Shown: positions 42,862-49,887 of the stretch, piece by piece | How the letters are laid out: each line of letters begins with the position of its first letter | How positions within the stretch are numbered: the first letter of the stretch is position 1 | Origin: Hymenobacter amundsenii | Lineage (GTDB): Bacteria; Bacteroidota; Bacteroidia; Cytophagales; Hymenobacteraceae | Length of the DNA stretch: 64,000 nucleotides | Direction of reading: 5' to 3' | NCBI RefSeq assembly: GCF_002204745.1 | Contig: NZ_NIRR01000006.1 | Span: 1-64,000, forward strand | Notes under the pieces: model-generated | Seen by the model: the letters and a program-made list of their open reading frames with translations, nothing else | Told to the model about the DNA's origin: nothing | Databases searched by the model: none | Translations under genes and position numbers: made by a program

Positions 42862-44359
42862 TAGAAGTTGCTTGAATGAAACCTTCACTATCAATTAAGT
42901 ACTGGCCGTTGGCGGCCACGTTTTCATCGCCCCGCAAGCCGCTCAGCACCTGCACCTGGGTGGCGGTGCGCTGGCCCACCTGCACCGCCACCGGCACGAA
43001 GGTGGCCCCGCGCTGCACGAAGGCAATCTGGCGGGTGCCCAGGTCCACGACGGCGGTTCGGGGCAGCCAGAACGCACTGGGGGCAGCGGCAGTTGGGGCA
43101 GTTGCGGCGGCCGAAGCGGCCCCGGCCACCAGCCGGGCCGTGAGGCGCTGCCCCCGGCGCAGCTCGCCGCGGGGGTTAGGCAGGTACACCCGCACGGCGG
43201 CGGTGCTTTCATTGGCCCGGTACTCGGGCTCCACAAAATCGAGGCGGGCAGACAGCAGCTTGGTCTGCCCCTCTACCGCCACTTGCAGCTGCTGGCCGGG
43301 CCGCAACCGGGCCAGCTCGGCCGGCGTGGGCTGAAACAGGCCCCACACCTGATCGGTGTTCATCACCTGAAACAGGGCCTGGCCGGTCCTCACGTAGGCC
43401 CCTTCGGTGAGGCTTAGCTGGCTGCCAGCCGCGGCAGGCATACCCCCGGCGGGCGGGGCCGTGGCGGCTTCCGTTGCCCCTCCACCGCCACCCGGGCCGG
43501 CCGACATTTCTACCACGTAGCCATCGTAGGGGCTGAACACGGCCACCCGGTAGGTGGGGCGGCGGGTGCGGGCCAGGCCCTGAAGTTGCGCTTCGGTGAG
43601 GCCCAGCAGGGCCAGCTTGCGGCGGGCACCACTGACCAGCGCCGCATTGTCGGCGTCGTTTTCAAGCACGAAAATATACTCCTGCTCGGCCGTTACCAGC
43701 TCGGGGCTGTAGAGCTCAAGCAGCTTCTGGCCCCGGCGCACGGGTTGGTAGTTGAAGCGCACCAGCAGCCGTTCGATGCGCCCTCCGAAACGGGCGGCTA
43801 CCACCCGGCTCCGGCGCGGGTCGTAGGCTACCACACCGGGCAAACTGAGCGTGTCGGCCACTACCGCGCCAGCCCCAGCCCCACCGGCGGCTCCAACGGG
43901 CACCGGCCGCACCGTGGCCACGGTGCTGAGCACGGCCGCGTTGGGCTCGGCCAGCACGTTATCAAGGCGCGTCCCGACGCTCGCGGCGGCGGCGTTGCTC
44001 ATCAGCTTCGGCACCAGATCCATGTTGCAGATGGGGCAGCTGCCGGGCGCTTCCCGAATGATTTGCGGGTGCATGGGGCAGGTGTACTGCTGAGCCGCCG
44101 ACGTAGCCACCGGCTGGGCCGGGGCCGTCGATTCGGGCCCGTGGGCCTGGCCTTTGCAGCCGGCCAGCAGCAGTAGCAGCCCGAATGCCGGCAGCCACCC
44201 GAAGGTGCGAGGGCACGGGCGAACGTCATGCTGAGTCTGTCGAAGCATCTCTACCGCTTCGTTGCTGTCGTTTAAGTTACTAGTGCGGTAGAGATGCTTC
44301 GACAGACTCAGCATGACGTTCTTCCAACTCCCCTTAGCGTTTTTTATACTGCTGTTCAT
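42833..44359 (-). CDS. cusB: CusB-like RND efflux adaptor with one heavy-metal-binding domain
   Basis: A 508-residue membrane fusion protein. The start at 44359 lies 4 nt after the stop of the TolC-like gene. Residues 14-47 are encoded by a REP family B palindrome (NVMLSLSKHLYR ... EMLRQTQHDV), followed by the lipoprotein-type signal RTFGWLPAFGLLLLLAGCKG. Next is a heavy-metal domain YTCPMHPQIIREAPGSCPIC, then the adaptor body (SLPGVVAYDPRRSRVVAARF, GRIERLLVRFNYQPVRRGQK, FSPYDGYVVEMSAGPGGGGG). A second start inside the REP (44248) would give a more normal signal peptide. Two CusB-like adaptors in one operon is unusual. Confidence 0.87.
   Translation of the reverse strand: MNSSIKNAKGSWKNVMLSLSKHLYRTSNLNDSNEAVEMLRQTQHDVRPCPRTFGWLPAFGLLLLLAGCKGQAHGPESTAPAQPVATSAAQQYTCPMHPQIIREAPGSCPICNMDLVPKLMSNAAAASVGTRLDNVLAEPNAAVLSTVATVRPVPVGAAGGAGAGAVVADTLSLPGVVAYDPRRSRVVAARFGGRIERLLVRFNYQPVRRGQKLLELYSPELVTAEQEYIFVLENDADNAALVSGARRKLALLGLTEAQLQGLARTRRPTYRVAVFSPYDGYVVEMSAGPGGGGGATEAATAPPAGGMPAAAGSQLSLTEGAYVRTGQALFQVMNTDQVWGLFQPTPAELARLRPGQQLQVAVEGQTKLLSARLDFVEPEYRANESTAAVRVYLPNPRGELRRGQRLTARLVAGAASAAATAPTAAAPSAFWLPRTAVVDLGTRQIAFVQRGATFVPVAVQVGQRTATQVQVLSGLRGDENVAANGQYLIDSEGFIQATSNDATAPDRR
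44221..44321. repeat. REP family B palindrome inside the cusB-like coding sequence
   Basis: Arms GAACGTCATGCTGAGTCTGT and its reverse complement at the other end, enclosing GAAGCATCTCTACCGC and its complement. The whole 101-bp element is within the open frame of the adaptor gene and contains no stop in that frame. Confidence 0.85.
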
Positions 44360-44363
44360 GGCC

Positions 44364-45608
44364 TTATTGCTCAAGTTCTTGGTCGTACTGCACGCGCAGG
44401 GTGAGGAGTTCATTCTGGGTGTCGAGGTAGGTAAGGCGCATGCGTAGCCAATTGTCGAGGGCCTCCACCACGGCCGGCAGCTGGGCCGTGTTCTGCTCGT
44501 AGGCCAGCAGCGTAACCTGGTAGGTTTTGTGCAGGGCGGGCAGAATATGGGCCTCGAAGTTAGCCACCTGCTCCTGCCGGGTTTGCAGGTTTGATTGCAG
44601 GGTGCGCAGGCGGCCGGTGGCGTCGTTGAGCAAGCTAGCCCGCTGCTGCTGCACGGCCTGGGCCTCCAGACCCAGCGCGGCGGTGTTGGCCTTGTACTCG
44701 CGGGCCGACCACGGCGCGAAGGGCAGCGTGACCATGCCCATGAGCGTGAACTGGTTGGGCCGGGGGCCGATACCGTTCATGTGGTCGTAACGGATGCCGA
44801 ACTCGGGGCGGCGGCGGTTGGCCTCTACCTCCCGGCTCAGGCGTAGCACGTTCAGCTGCTGGTTGAGGCCCCGCACATCGCTACGGGCGGCGGCCAGGTC
44901 GGTGGTATCGGCGGGCAGCAGGCCGGCGGTGGTAGCGGGCAGCAGGGTGTCAACGGCAAACTCGGCGGCCGGGTCGCGGGCCATGAGCGTGTTGAGGGCA
45001 ATGCGGTTCTGGCGCAGCTGGCCGTACAGCTCGGCGTGGTCGTTGCCGTGCATGGCCACCCGCGACTGCACCTGATAGATGTCGGCCAGGCTGCTCTGGT
45101 TGTAGGGGTAGCGGGCCTGGGCAATCTTGAGCAGGAACTCCAGTAACTCCTGGCTCCGGTCGAGCACGCGCAGCTTCTTTTCCAGAATCACCTGGTTGAA
45201 GTACAGCCCCCGGGCCTGGCTCCGCAGCGTGTTATACAGCGCCCCCTGGTCGGCCTGCTCCACGGCGGCCTGGCCAGCCAGGTAGGCCCGCTTGGCCCGC
45301 TGCCGGGCCGGGTTCGGAATCATCTGCTCCACTCCTACCATCCGCATGCCCCGCTCGCCGGCCATTTCGGCACTTTGGGGCGCGCTATACGGCTTCATGA
45401 AGTAGCCGGCGCTGATGCGGGGCGCCTCCCAGCTCGTAGCCCCCGCCACGGCCGCCGCCTTGGCCCGGGCCCGGTAGTCGTACTCACGCAGGGCCGGATT
45501 AGCCCGTTGCACGGCGCTAAGCACCGAATCAAGCGGCAGCAGCTGCTGGGCCCGCGCCAGCGGGGCGCTGGTGAGGAGCAGGAGGAGAAATAAGATGTAG
45601 CGGTTCAT
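44364..45608 (-). CDS. cusC: TolC/CusC-like outer-membrane efflux channel
   Basis: A 414-residue outer membrane factor. Start at 45608 gives the signal MNRYILFLLLLLTSAPLARA. The long helical body shows two internal repeats of the OEP domain (VLSAVQRANPALREYDYRAR near the N-terminus, and VLRLSREVEANRRRPEFGIR around the middle), with heptads of Ala, Leu and Gln as in the periplasmic tunnel. It forms a trimeric channel for the RND pump. The next gene (adaptor) begins 4 nt after its stop, so they are co-translated. Confidence 0.85.
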   Translation of the reverse strand: MNRYILFLLLLLTSAPLARAQQLLPLDSVLSAVQRANPALREYDYRARAKAAAVAGATSWEAPRISAGYFMKPYSAPQSAEMAGERGMRMVGVEQMIPNPARQRAKRAYLAGQAAVEQADQGALYNTLRSQARGLYFNQVILEKKLRVLDRSQELLEFLLKIAQARYPYNQSSLADIYQVQSRVAMHGNDHAELYGQLRQNRIALNTLMARDPAAEFAVDTLLPATTAGLLPADTTDLAAARSDVRGLNQQLNVLRLSREVEANRRRPEFGIRYDHMNGIGPRPNQFTLMGMVTLPFAPWSAREYKANTAALGLEAQAVQQQRASLLNDATGRLRTLQSNLQTRQEQVANFEAHILPALHKTYQVTLLAYEQNTAQLPAVVEALDNWLRMRLTYLDTQNELLTLRVQYDQELEQ

Positions 45609-45628
45609 GGTCGTCGTTTTGGCGTTGC

Positions 45629-45806
45629 GCCTCACCCCCCGGCCCCCTCTCCTTCAGAGAGGGGGAGCCACGGCGGCGTGGTTTTTTTTGTTGGCTTTGC
45701 TATCCGTAATGCAGTTGTTAAAGCTAAATTCTGACTGCCACACAGCGCACTATTTTCGGCCGTCTGGCTCCCCCTCTCTGAAGGAGAGGGGGCCGGGGGG
45801 TGAGGC
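45629..45806. repeat. 42-bp inverted repeat between cusA and cusC
   Basis: Arm 45629-45670 (GCCTCACCCCCCGGCCCCCT...) is repeated in reverse at 45765-45806, with a 94-nt spacer. The right arm ends at the stop codon of the cusA C-terminal part. It differs from REP families B, C and F. Confidence 0.8.
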
Positions 45807-47698
45807 TAATGCGTGACTTCTAGCACGTCAATCTTGCCGAATTTACGCAGCTCGTACTCCTTGGTCATCAGGAAGATAAGCGGCGTAACGAGCAGGATGT
45901 GGGTCGAGGAGGTGAATACGCCGCCAATCATGGGCAGCACGATGGGCAGCATCACGTCGGAGCCCGTGCCGGTGGCCCAGAGCACCGGCACGAGCCCGAA
46001 CAGGGCTACCGACACAGTCATCAACTTGGGCCGGAGGCGCTTGGCGGCCCCGTGAAATACGGCCTCGCGCAGGTCGTGCTTCGTAATCGTCTCGCTCGAA
46101 TTGCCCTTGCGGGCCACCAGTTGCTGCATGGCATCGTTGAGGTAAATGACCATGATGACGCCCGTTTCGACGGCCAGCCCGAACAGGGCTATGAAGCCCA
46201 CGGCCACCGCCACCGACAAATGCACCCCGTAGAAGTACACCAGGTAGGCCCCGCCAATGAGGGCAAACGGAATCGTAACCAGACTCAGCAGCGCCTCGCG
46301 CACCGAGTGGAAGGCGAAGTACAGGCAGCCAAAAATCACGACCAGTACGATGGGCAGGATGAAGAGCAGCGTGCGTTGCGAACTGATGAGGTTTTCGTAC
46401 TGCCCGCTCCACTCCAGGTAGTAGCCGGCCGGGAGCTTGCCACCCCGCTCCTGCACCCGCTGCATGGCCTCCTGCACGGTGCCGCCCAGGTCGCGGCCCC
46501 GCACGTTAAACAGCACCGCCCCGCGCAGCTGGGCGTTTTCGGAGTTGATCATGGGCGGGCCGTTCTCGAAGCGCAAATCGGCCACCGCCGAGAGTGGCAC
46601 CGGGCCGTAGTCGGTGGTCTGGATGGGGATGCGGCCCAGCGCGGCCACGCTGTTGCGGTAGTCCTCGGCCAGGCGCACCCCGATGGCGAAGCGGCGGCGA
46701 CCCTCCACGGTGCTGGCCACCGGAGCACCACCAATGGCGGTTTCCACCACCTCATTCACCTGGTCCACGCTTAGCCCGTAGCGGGCCAGCTGGTCGCGCT
46801 TGAGGTTAATCTGCAGGTACTTGCCGCCCGTAATCGGGTCCACGTACAGGTCCTCGACGCCCGCCACGCCGGTCAGGGCCGCCCGCACCCGTTGCGAAAC
46901 CTGGTAAATCGTGTCGAGCTGCTGGCCGTACACTTTCACGCCCACATCGGTCCGGATGCCGGTGCTCAGCATGTTGATGCGGTTGATGATGGGTTGGGTC
47001 CAGCCATTGACGACGCCCGGAATCTGGAGTTTCTGGTTGAGTTCGGCAATGAGCTTGGCCTTGGTCATGCCCTCGCGCCACTCGGCGCGGGGCTTGAGCT
47101 GGATGATGGTTTCAATCATACTCAGCGGGGCATTGTCGGTGGCCGTGCTGGCCCGGCCGGCCTTGCCGAGCACGCCCTTCACCTCCGGCACCTGCATAAT
47201 AATGCGGTCCTGTACCTGCAAAATGCGCTTTACCTCCGTGTTCGACACGTCGGGCTGGGTGATGGGCATGAACAGAATCGAGCCCTCATCGAGCGGGGGC
47301 ATGAACTCGGTGCCCAAACTCAGCAGCAGCGGAATGCTGAGGGCCAACAGGGCCAGGTTGATGCCGATGGTAGTTTTACGCCAGGTCAGGCACCAGTTAA
47401 TCAGCGGCGCGTACACCCGCTCCAGGCCCCGGTTGATGGGGTTCTGGTCCTCGGTTTTGAACTTGCCCTTCATAAAAAAGGACAGCAGTACCGGGGCCAG
47501 CGTAACGGCCAGCACGGCGTCAATGAGCAGGATAAACGTTTTGGTGTAGGCCAGCGGATGAAATAGCTTGCCCTCCTGCCCGGTGAGCAAAAAAACCGGC
47601 AGGAACGAGGCCACAATAATGATCGTGGAGAAAAATATCCCCCGCGACACCTGCTTGCTGGACTTCTCGATAATGGCGAGGCGCTCTTCGTTGGTCAT
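45806..47698 (-). CDS. cusA: CusA-like heavy-metal RND transporter, C-terminal part
   Basis: A 630-residue frame starting MTNEERLAIIEKSSKQVSRG. It holds the rest of transmembrane helix 4-12 and the second periplasmic half: FLLTGQEGKLFHPLAYTKTF, MPPLDEGSILFMPITQPDVS, NRINMLSTGIRTDVGVKVYG (with the Met near the substrate site in CusA), YYLEWSGQYENLISSQRTLL and GVIMVIYLNDAMQQL. It is the natural continuation of the frame at 47695-49008. The ATG overlaps the TGA of that frame (ATGA). A one-base change in CCCCC at about 47707 would fuse the two into one 1,067-residue protein of normal CusA length. Confidence 0.88.
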   Translation of the reverse strand: MTNEERLAIIEKSSKQVSRGIFFSTIIIVASFLPVFLLTGQEGKLFHPLAYTKTFILLIDAVLAVTLAPVLLSFFMKGKFKTEDQNPINRGLERVYAPLINWCLTWRKTTIGINLALLALSIPLLLSLGTEFMPPLDEGSILFMPITQPDVSNTEVKRILQVQDRIIMQVPEVKGVLGKAGRASTATDNAPLSMIETIIQLKPRAEWREGMTKAKLIAELNQKLQIPGVVNGWTQPIINRINMLSTGIRTDVGVKVYGQQLDTIYQVSQRVRAALTGVAGVEDLYVDPITGGKYLQINLKRDQLARYGLSVDQVNEVVETAIGGAPVASTVEGRRRFAIGVRLAEDYRNSVAALGRIPIQTTDYGPVPLSAVADLRFENGPPMINSENAQLRGAVLFNVRGRDLGGTVQEAMQRVQERGGKLPAGYYLEWSGQYENLISSQRTLLFILPIVLVVIFGCLYFAFHSVREALLSLVTIPFALIGGAYLVYFYGVHLSVAVAVGFIALFGLAVETGVIMVIYLNDAMQQLVARKGNSSETITKHDLREAVFHGAAKRLRPKLMTVSVALFGLVPVLWATGTGSDVMLPIVLPMIGGVFTSSTHILLVTPLIFLMTKEYELRKFGKIDVLEVTH

Positions 47699-49008
47699 GT
47701 GGTGGGGGTTTGAGGGCCGGAGGGTAAGGTGCCCGATTCTTCGGCTGCTTGGTACAGGGCCAGGTTACGGTAGGCGTTTTCGGCCATCACGATGCCGTTA
47801 TCGACGATGACGCCGATGGCCAGCGCAATGCCAGTGAGCGACATGATGTTGGAGGAGATATCGAAGGCGTTGAGCAGGATGAAGCTCGTGGCGATGGTAA
47901 TCGGAATCTGGAGCAGGATGCTCAGGGCGCTGCGCCAGTGGAACAGGAACACCAGCACCACCACCGACACCACGGCCATTTCCTCCAGCAGTGTGTGCTG
48001 GATGTTGGTCACCGACTCCTCAATCAGCCCGCTCCGGTCGTACACGATATCGAACGACACGCCGGCGGGCAGGCCCTTGGCGACTTCCTTCATTTTGGCC
48101 TTCACCCGCGTGATGACCTCGTCGGCATTCTCGCCGTAGCGCATCACCACAATACCGCCCACGGCCTCGCCCTGGCCGTTGTGGTCGAAGATGCCCAGGC
48201 GGCTCTCGCCCGTCATCTGCACGGTGCCCAAGTCGGCGAGGCGCAGGGGTACACCGTTGGCGCGGGTGCGGACCGGCACGTTTTCGAGCGTGGCCACGTC
48301 CTGGATATAGCCGCTGGTTTTGATGATGTAGCCCACCCCGGCCTGCTCAAATTTGCGCCCTCCGGCCTCGTTGTTGTTGCTGCGCACGGCCGCCAGCACC
48401 TCGGGTAAACTCACGTTGTAATAGGTGAGCTTGGTGGGGTCCACGGTTACCTGGTACTCGGGCTGGAAGCCGCCGAAGCTGGCCACCTCGCTCACGCCGG
48501 GCACGGTCTGCAGGCCGAACTTCACGTACCAGTCCTGCAGGGCGCGCTGCTCGCCCAGGTCGAGTTTGGGGGCTTTGAGCACGTACCAGAGCACGTGGCC
48601 CACGCCCGTACCGTCGGGGCCGAGGGTGGGCGTGAGGCCGGCCGGCAGCAGGCGCTGGGCGTAGTTGAGGCGTTCCAGCACCCGCTCGCGGGCCCAGTAT
48701 ACGTCGGTATCATCCTCGAAAATGACATACACGAAGCTCATCCCGAACATGGAGGCGGCGCGCACGGCCCGCACCTGGGCCAGGCCCTGCAGGTTGGTCA
48801 CAAGCGGGTAGGTCACCTGGTCCTCGATGATCTGGGGCCCGCGCCCGGCCCATTCGGTGAACACGATTACCTGGTTTTCCGACAGGTCGGGGATGGCGTC
48901 GATCTTGCTGGCCCGCACCGAAAACACGCCCCACACGAACAGGCCGGTGGCTATCAGCAGTACCAGCCCGCGGTTGCGCAGGGAAAGGGAAATAAGCCGC
49001 TCAATCAT
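47695..49008 (-). CDS. cusA: CusA-like heavy-metal RND transporter, N-terminal part
   Basis: A 437-residue frame beginning MIERLISLSLRNRGLVLLIA, the first transmembrane helix. The first periplasmic half has the HME-type motif FTEWAGRGPQIIEDQVTYPL and ends after SLTGIALAIGVIVDNGIVMA, the helix with the proton-relay Asp. HME-RND pumps export Cu(I), Ag(I), Zn or Co across the outer membrane with a CusB and a CusC. The frame stops at PTT; the rest is encoded in the overlapping frame at 45806-47698. An AGCT heptad array lies just upstream of its ATG. Confidence 0.88.
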   Translation of the reverse strand: MIERLISLSLRNRGLVLLIATGLFVWGVFSVRASKIDAIPDLSENQVIVFTEWAGRGPQIIEDQVTYPLVTNLQGLAQVRAVRAASMFGMSFVYVIFEDDTDVYWARERVLERLNYAQRLLPAGLTPTLGPDGTGVGHVLWYVLKAPKLDLGEQRALQDWYVKFGLQTVPGVSEVASFGGFQPEYQVTVDPTKLTYYNVSLPEVLAAVRSNNNEAGGRKFEQAGVGYIIKTSGYIQDVATLENVPVRTRANGVPLRLADLGTVQMTGESRLGIFDHNGQGEAVGGIVVMRYGENADEVITRVKAKMKEVAKGLPAGVSFDIVYDRSGLIEESVTNIQHTLLEEMAVVSVVVLVFLFHWRSALSILLQIPITIATSFILLNAFDISSNIMSLTGIALAIGVIVDNGIVMAENAYRNLALYQAAEESGTLPSGPQTPTT

Positions 49009-49018
49009 TGGATTCCTA

Positions 49019-49137
49019 AGCTTTTAGCTGACAGCTTTTGGCTGCTAGCTTTTCTCGACCGGATTCAGGACGGGTCGAAATCCTGGCTGGCGGCGTTTTT
49101 TAAGCTGTTAGCTAATAGCTTTCATCTAACAGCTTAA
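49019..49137 (-). repeat. AGCT heptad element upstream of cusA
   Basis: AGCTTTT, AGCTGAC, AGCTTTT, GGCTGCT, AGCTTTT on the cusA side, a spacer of about 50 nt, then AGCTGTT, AGCTAAT, AGCTTTC, ATCTAAC, AGCTTAA. The near end is about 10 nt from the cusA ATG on the minus strand. Confidence 0.7.
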
Positions 49138-49197
49138 AAAAGCACGCGCAAAAGCCCACGGCCACAAGGCCGGGGGCAGCAGAAGGAAGCCAGGAAG

Positions 49198-49602
49198 CTA
49201 AATCAGGAAGGCGTGGCCGCGCACGTAGGCGGGGCAGGCAGGCGGAGGCGGCCCAGAGGCCACCCGCAACCGCGGGGCCGGCTCATCGGCCGGGTAGGTA
49301 AGAGCCAGGTGGCGCACTACGCGCAACGCGGGCGGAGCCGGCAGGGCTACGGGAGCCACCAGCTTTAACTGGGCGGTGGTCAGCTTCACGTCCTTCAGCG
49401 AGCTGGCCACTTTCTGGTCGTGGCAGCAGCCCTTCATGCCCTTCACCGGCTTAGCCGATTCGGGGCAGCAACCGGCTGGCTCCCCCACCCCGCTCAGGCT
49501 CACACCCGTTACCTGCTGCCCGCACAAGTGCAGGCTGTACACCAGCCCGGGGCTGGCAAACAGGTAAGCAAGGAGCAGCAACAGGCTGGCAAGGCGTTTC
49601 AT
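49198..49602 (-). CDS. HYC_CC_PP-type small exported protein
   Basis: A 134-residue protein; start at 49602 gives the signal MKRLASLLLLLAYLFASPGL. The signature residues of the Bacteroidota HYC_CC_PP family are visible: HLCGQ near the N-terminus, then GCCPESAKPVKGMKGCCHDQ with paired Cys, and a Pro-rich end GPPPPACPAYVRGHAFLI. These proteins are found near copper-efflux genes, as here; a role in periplasmic metal binding is inferred. A perfect TAnnTTTG promoter lies 31 nt upstream. Confidence 0.78.
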   Translation of the reverse strand: MKRLASLLLLLAYLFASPGLVYSLHLCGQQVTGVSLSGVGEPAGCCPESAKPVKGMKGCCHDQKVASSLKDVKLTTAQLKLVAPVALPAPPALRVVRHLALTYPADEPAPRLRVASGPPPPACPAYVRGHAFLI

Positions 49603-49632
49603 GAAAGGCAAGCGTTTAGCCGGAGTTCGGCC

Positions 49633-49640
49633 CAAAGATA
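49633..49640 (-). promoter_or_regulatory. -7 element of the HYC_CC_PP gene promoter
   Basis: TATCTTTG on the minus strand matches TAnnTTTG, 31 nt before the start codon at 49602. Confidence 0.55.
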
Positions 49641-49690
49641 AGCAAACCAGCCGGGTCGGGGTTTGCACAATTCAGCGGACAGGATTAGCG

Positions 49691-49783
49691 CTAGATGAAC
49701 TGACTCAGCAGCACGAGTACGCCCACAGCCAGGTAAATACCGAAGCGCTGGAGCTGTAATTTGGGTGGATGATGAGCACACAT
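49691..49783 (-). CDS. Possible 30-residue membrane peptide
   Basis: A short frame on the minus strand, from ATG at 49783 to TAG at 49691: MCAHHPPKLQLQRFG followed by a hydrophobic helix, IYLAVGVLVLLSQFI. The head is Cys/His-rich and the tail is a clear single transmembrane segment, as in tiny membrane proteins. It lies between a metal ATPase and a Cys-rich exported protein. No homology can be claimed and the frame may be fortuitous. Confidence 0.3.
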   Translation of the reverse strand: MCAHHPPKLQLQRFGIYLAVGVLVLLSQFI

Positions 49784-49887
49784 ATCCACTTAACCCCCGG
49801 CAGCTGCTTCTGGTTCGCGGGTGGTAGCATCAGCATGCCTAACCCACATCATAAAAAAAAGCCGTCAAGTGCGGAAGTCTCACTCCC

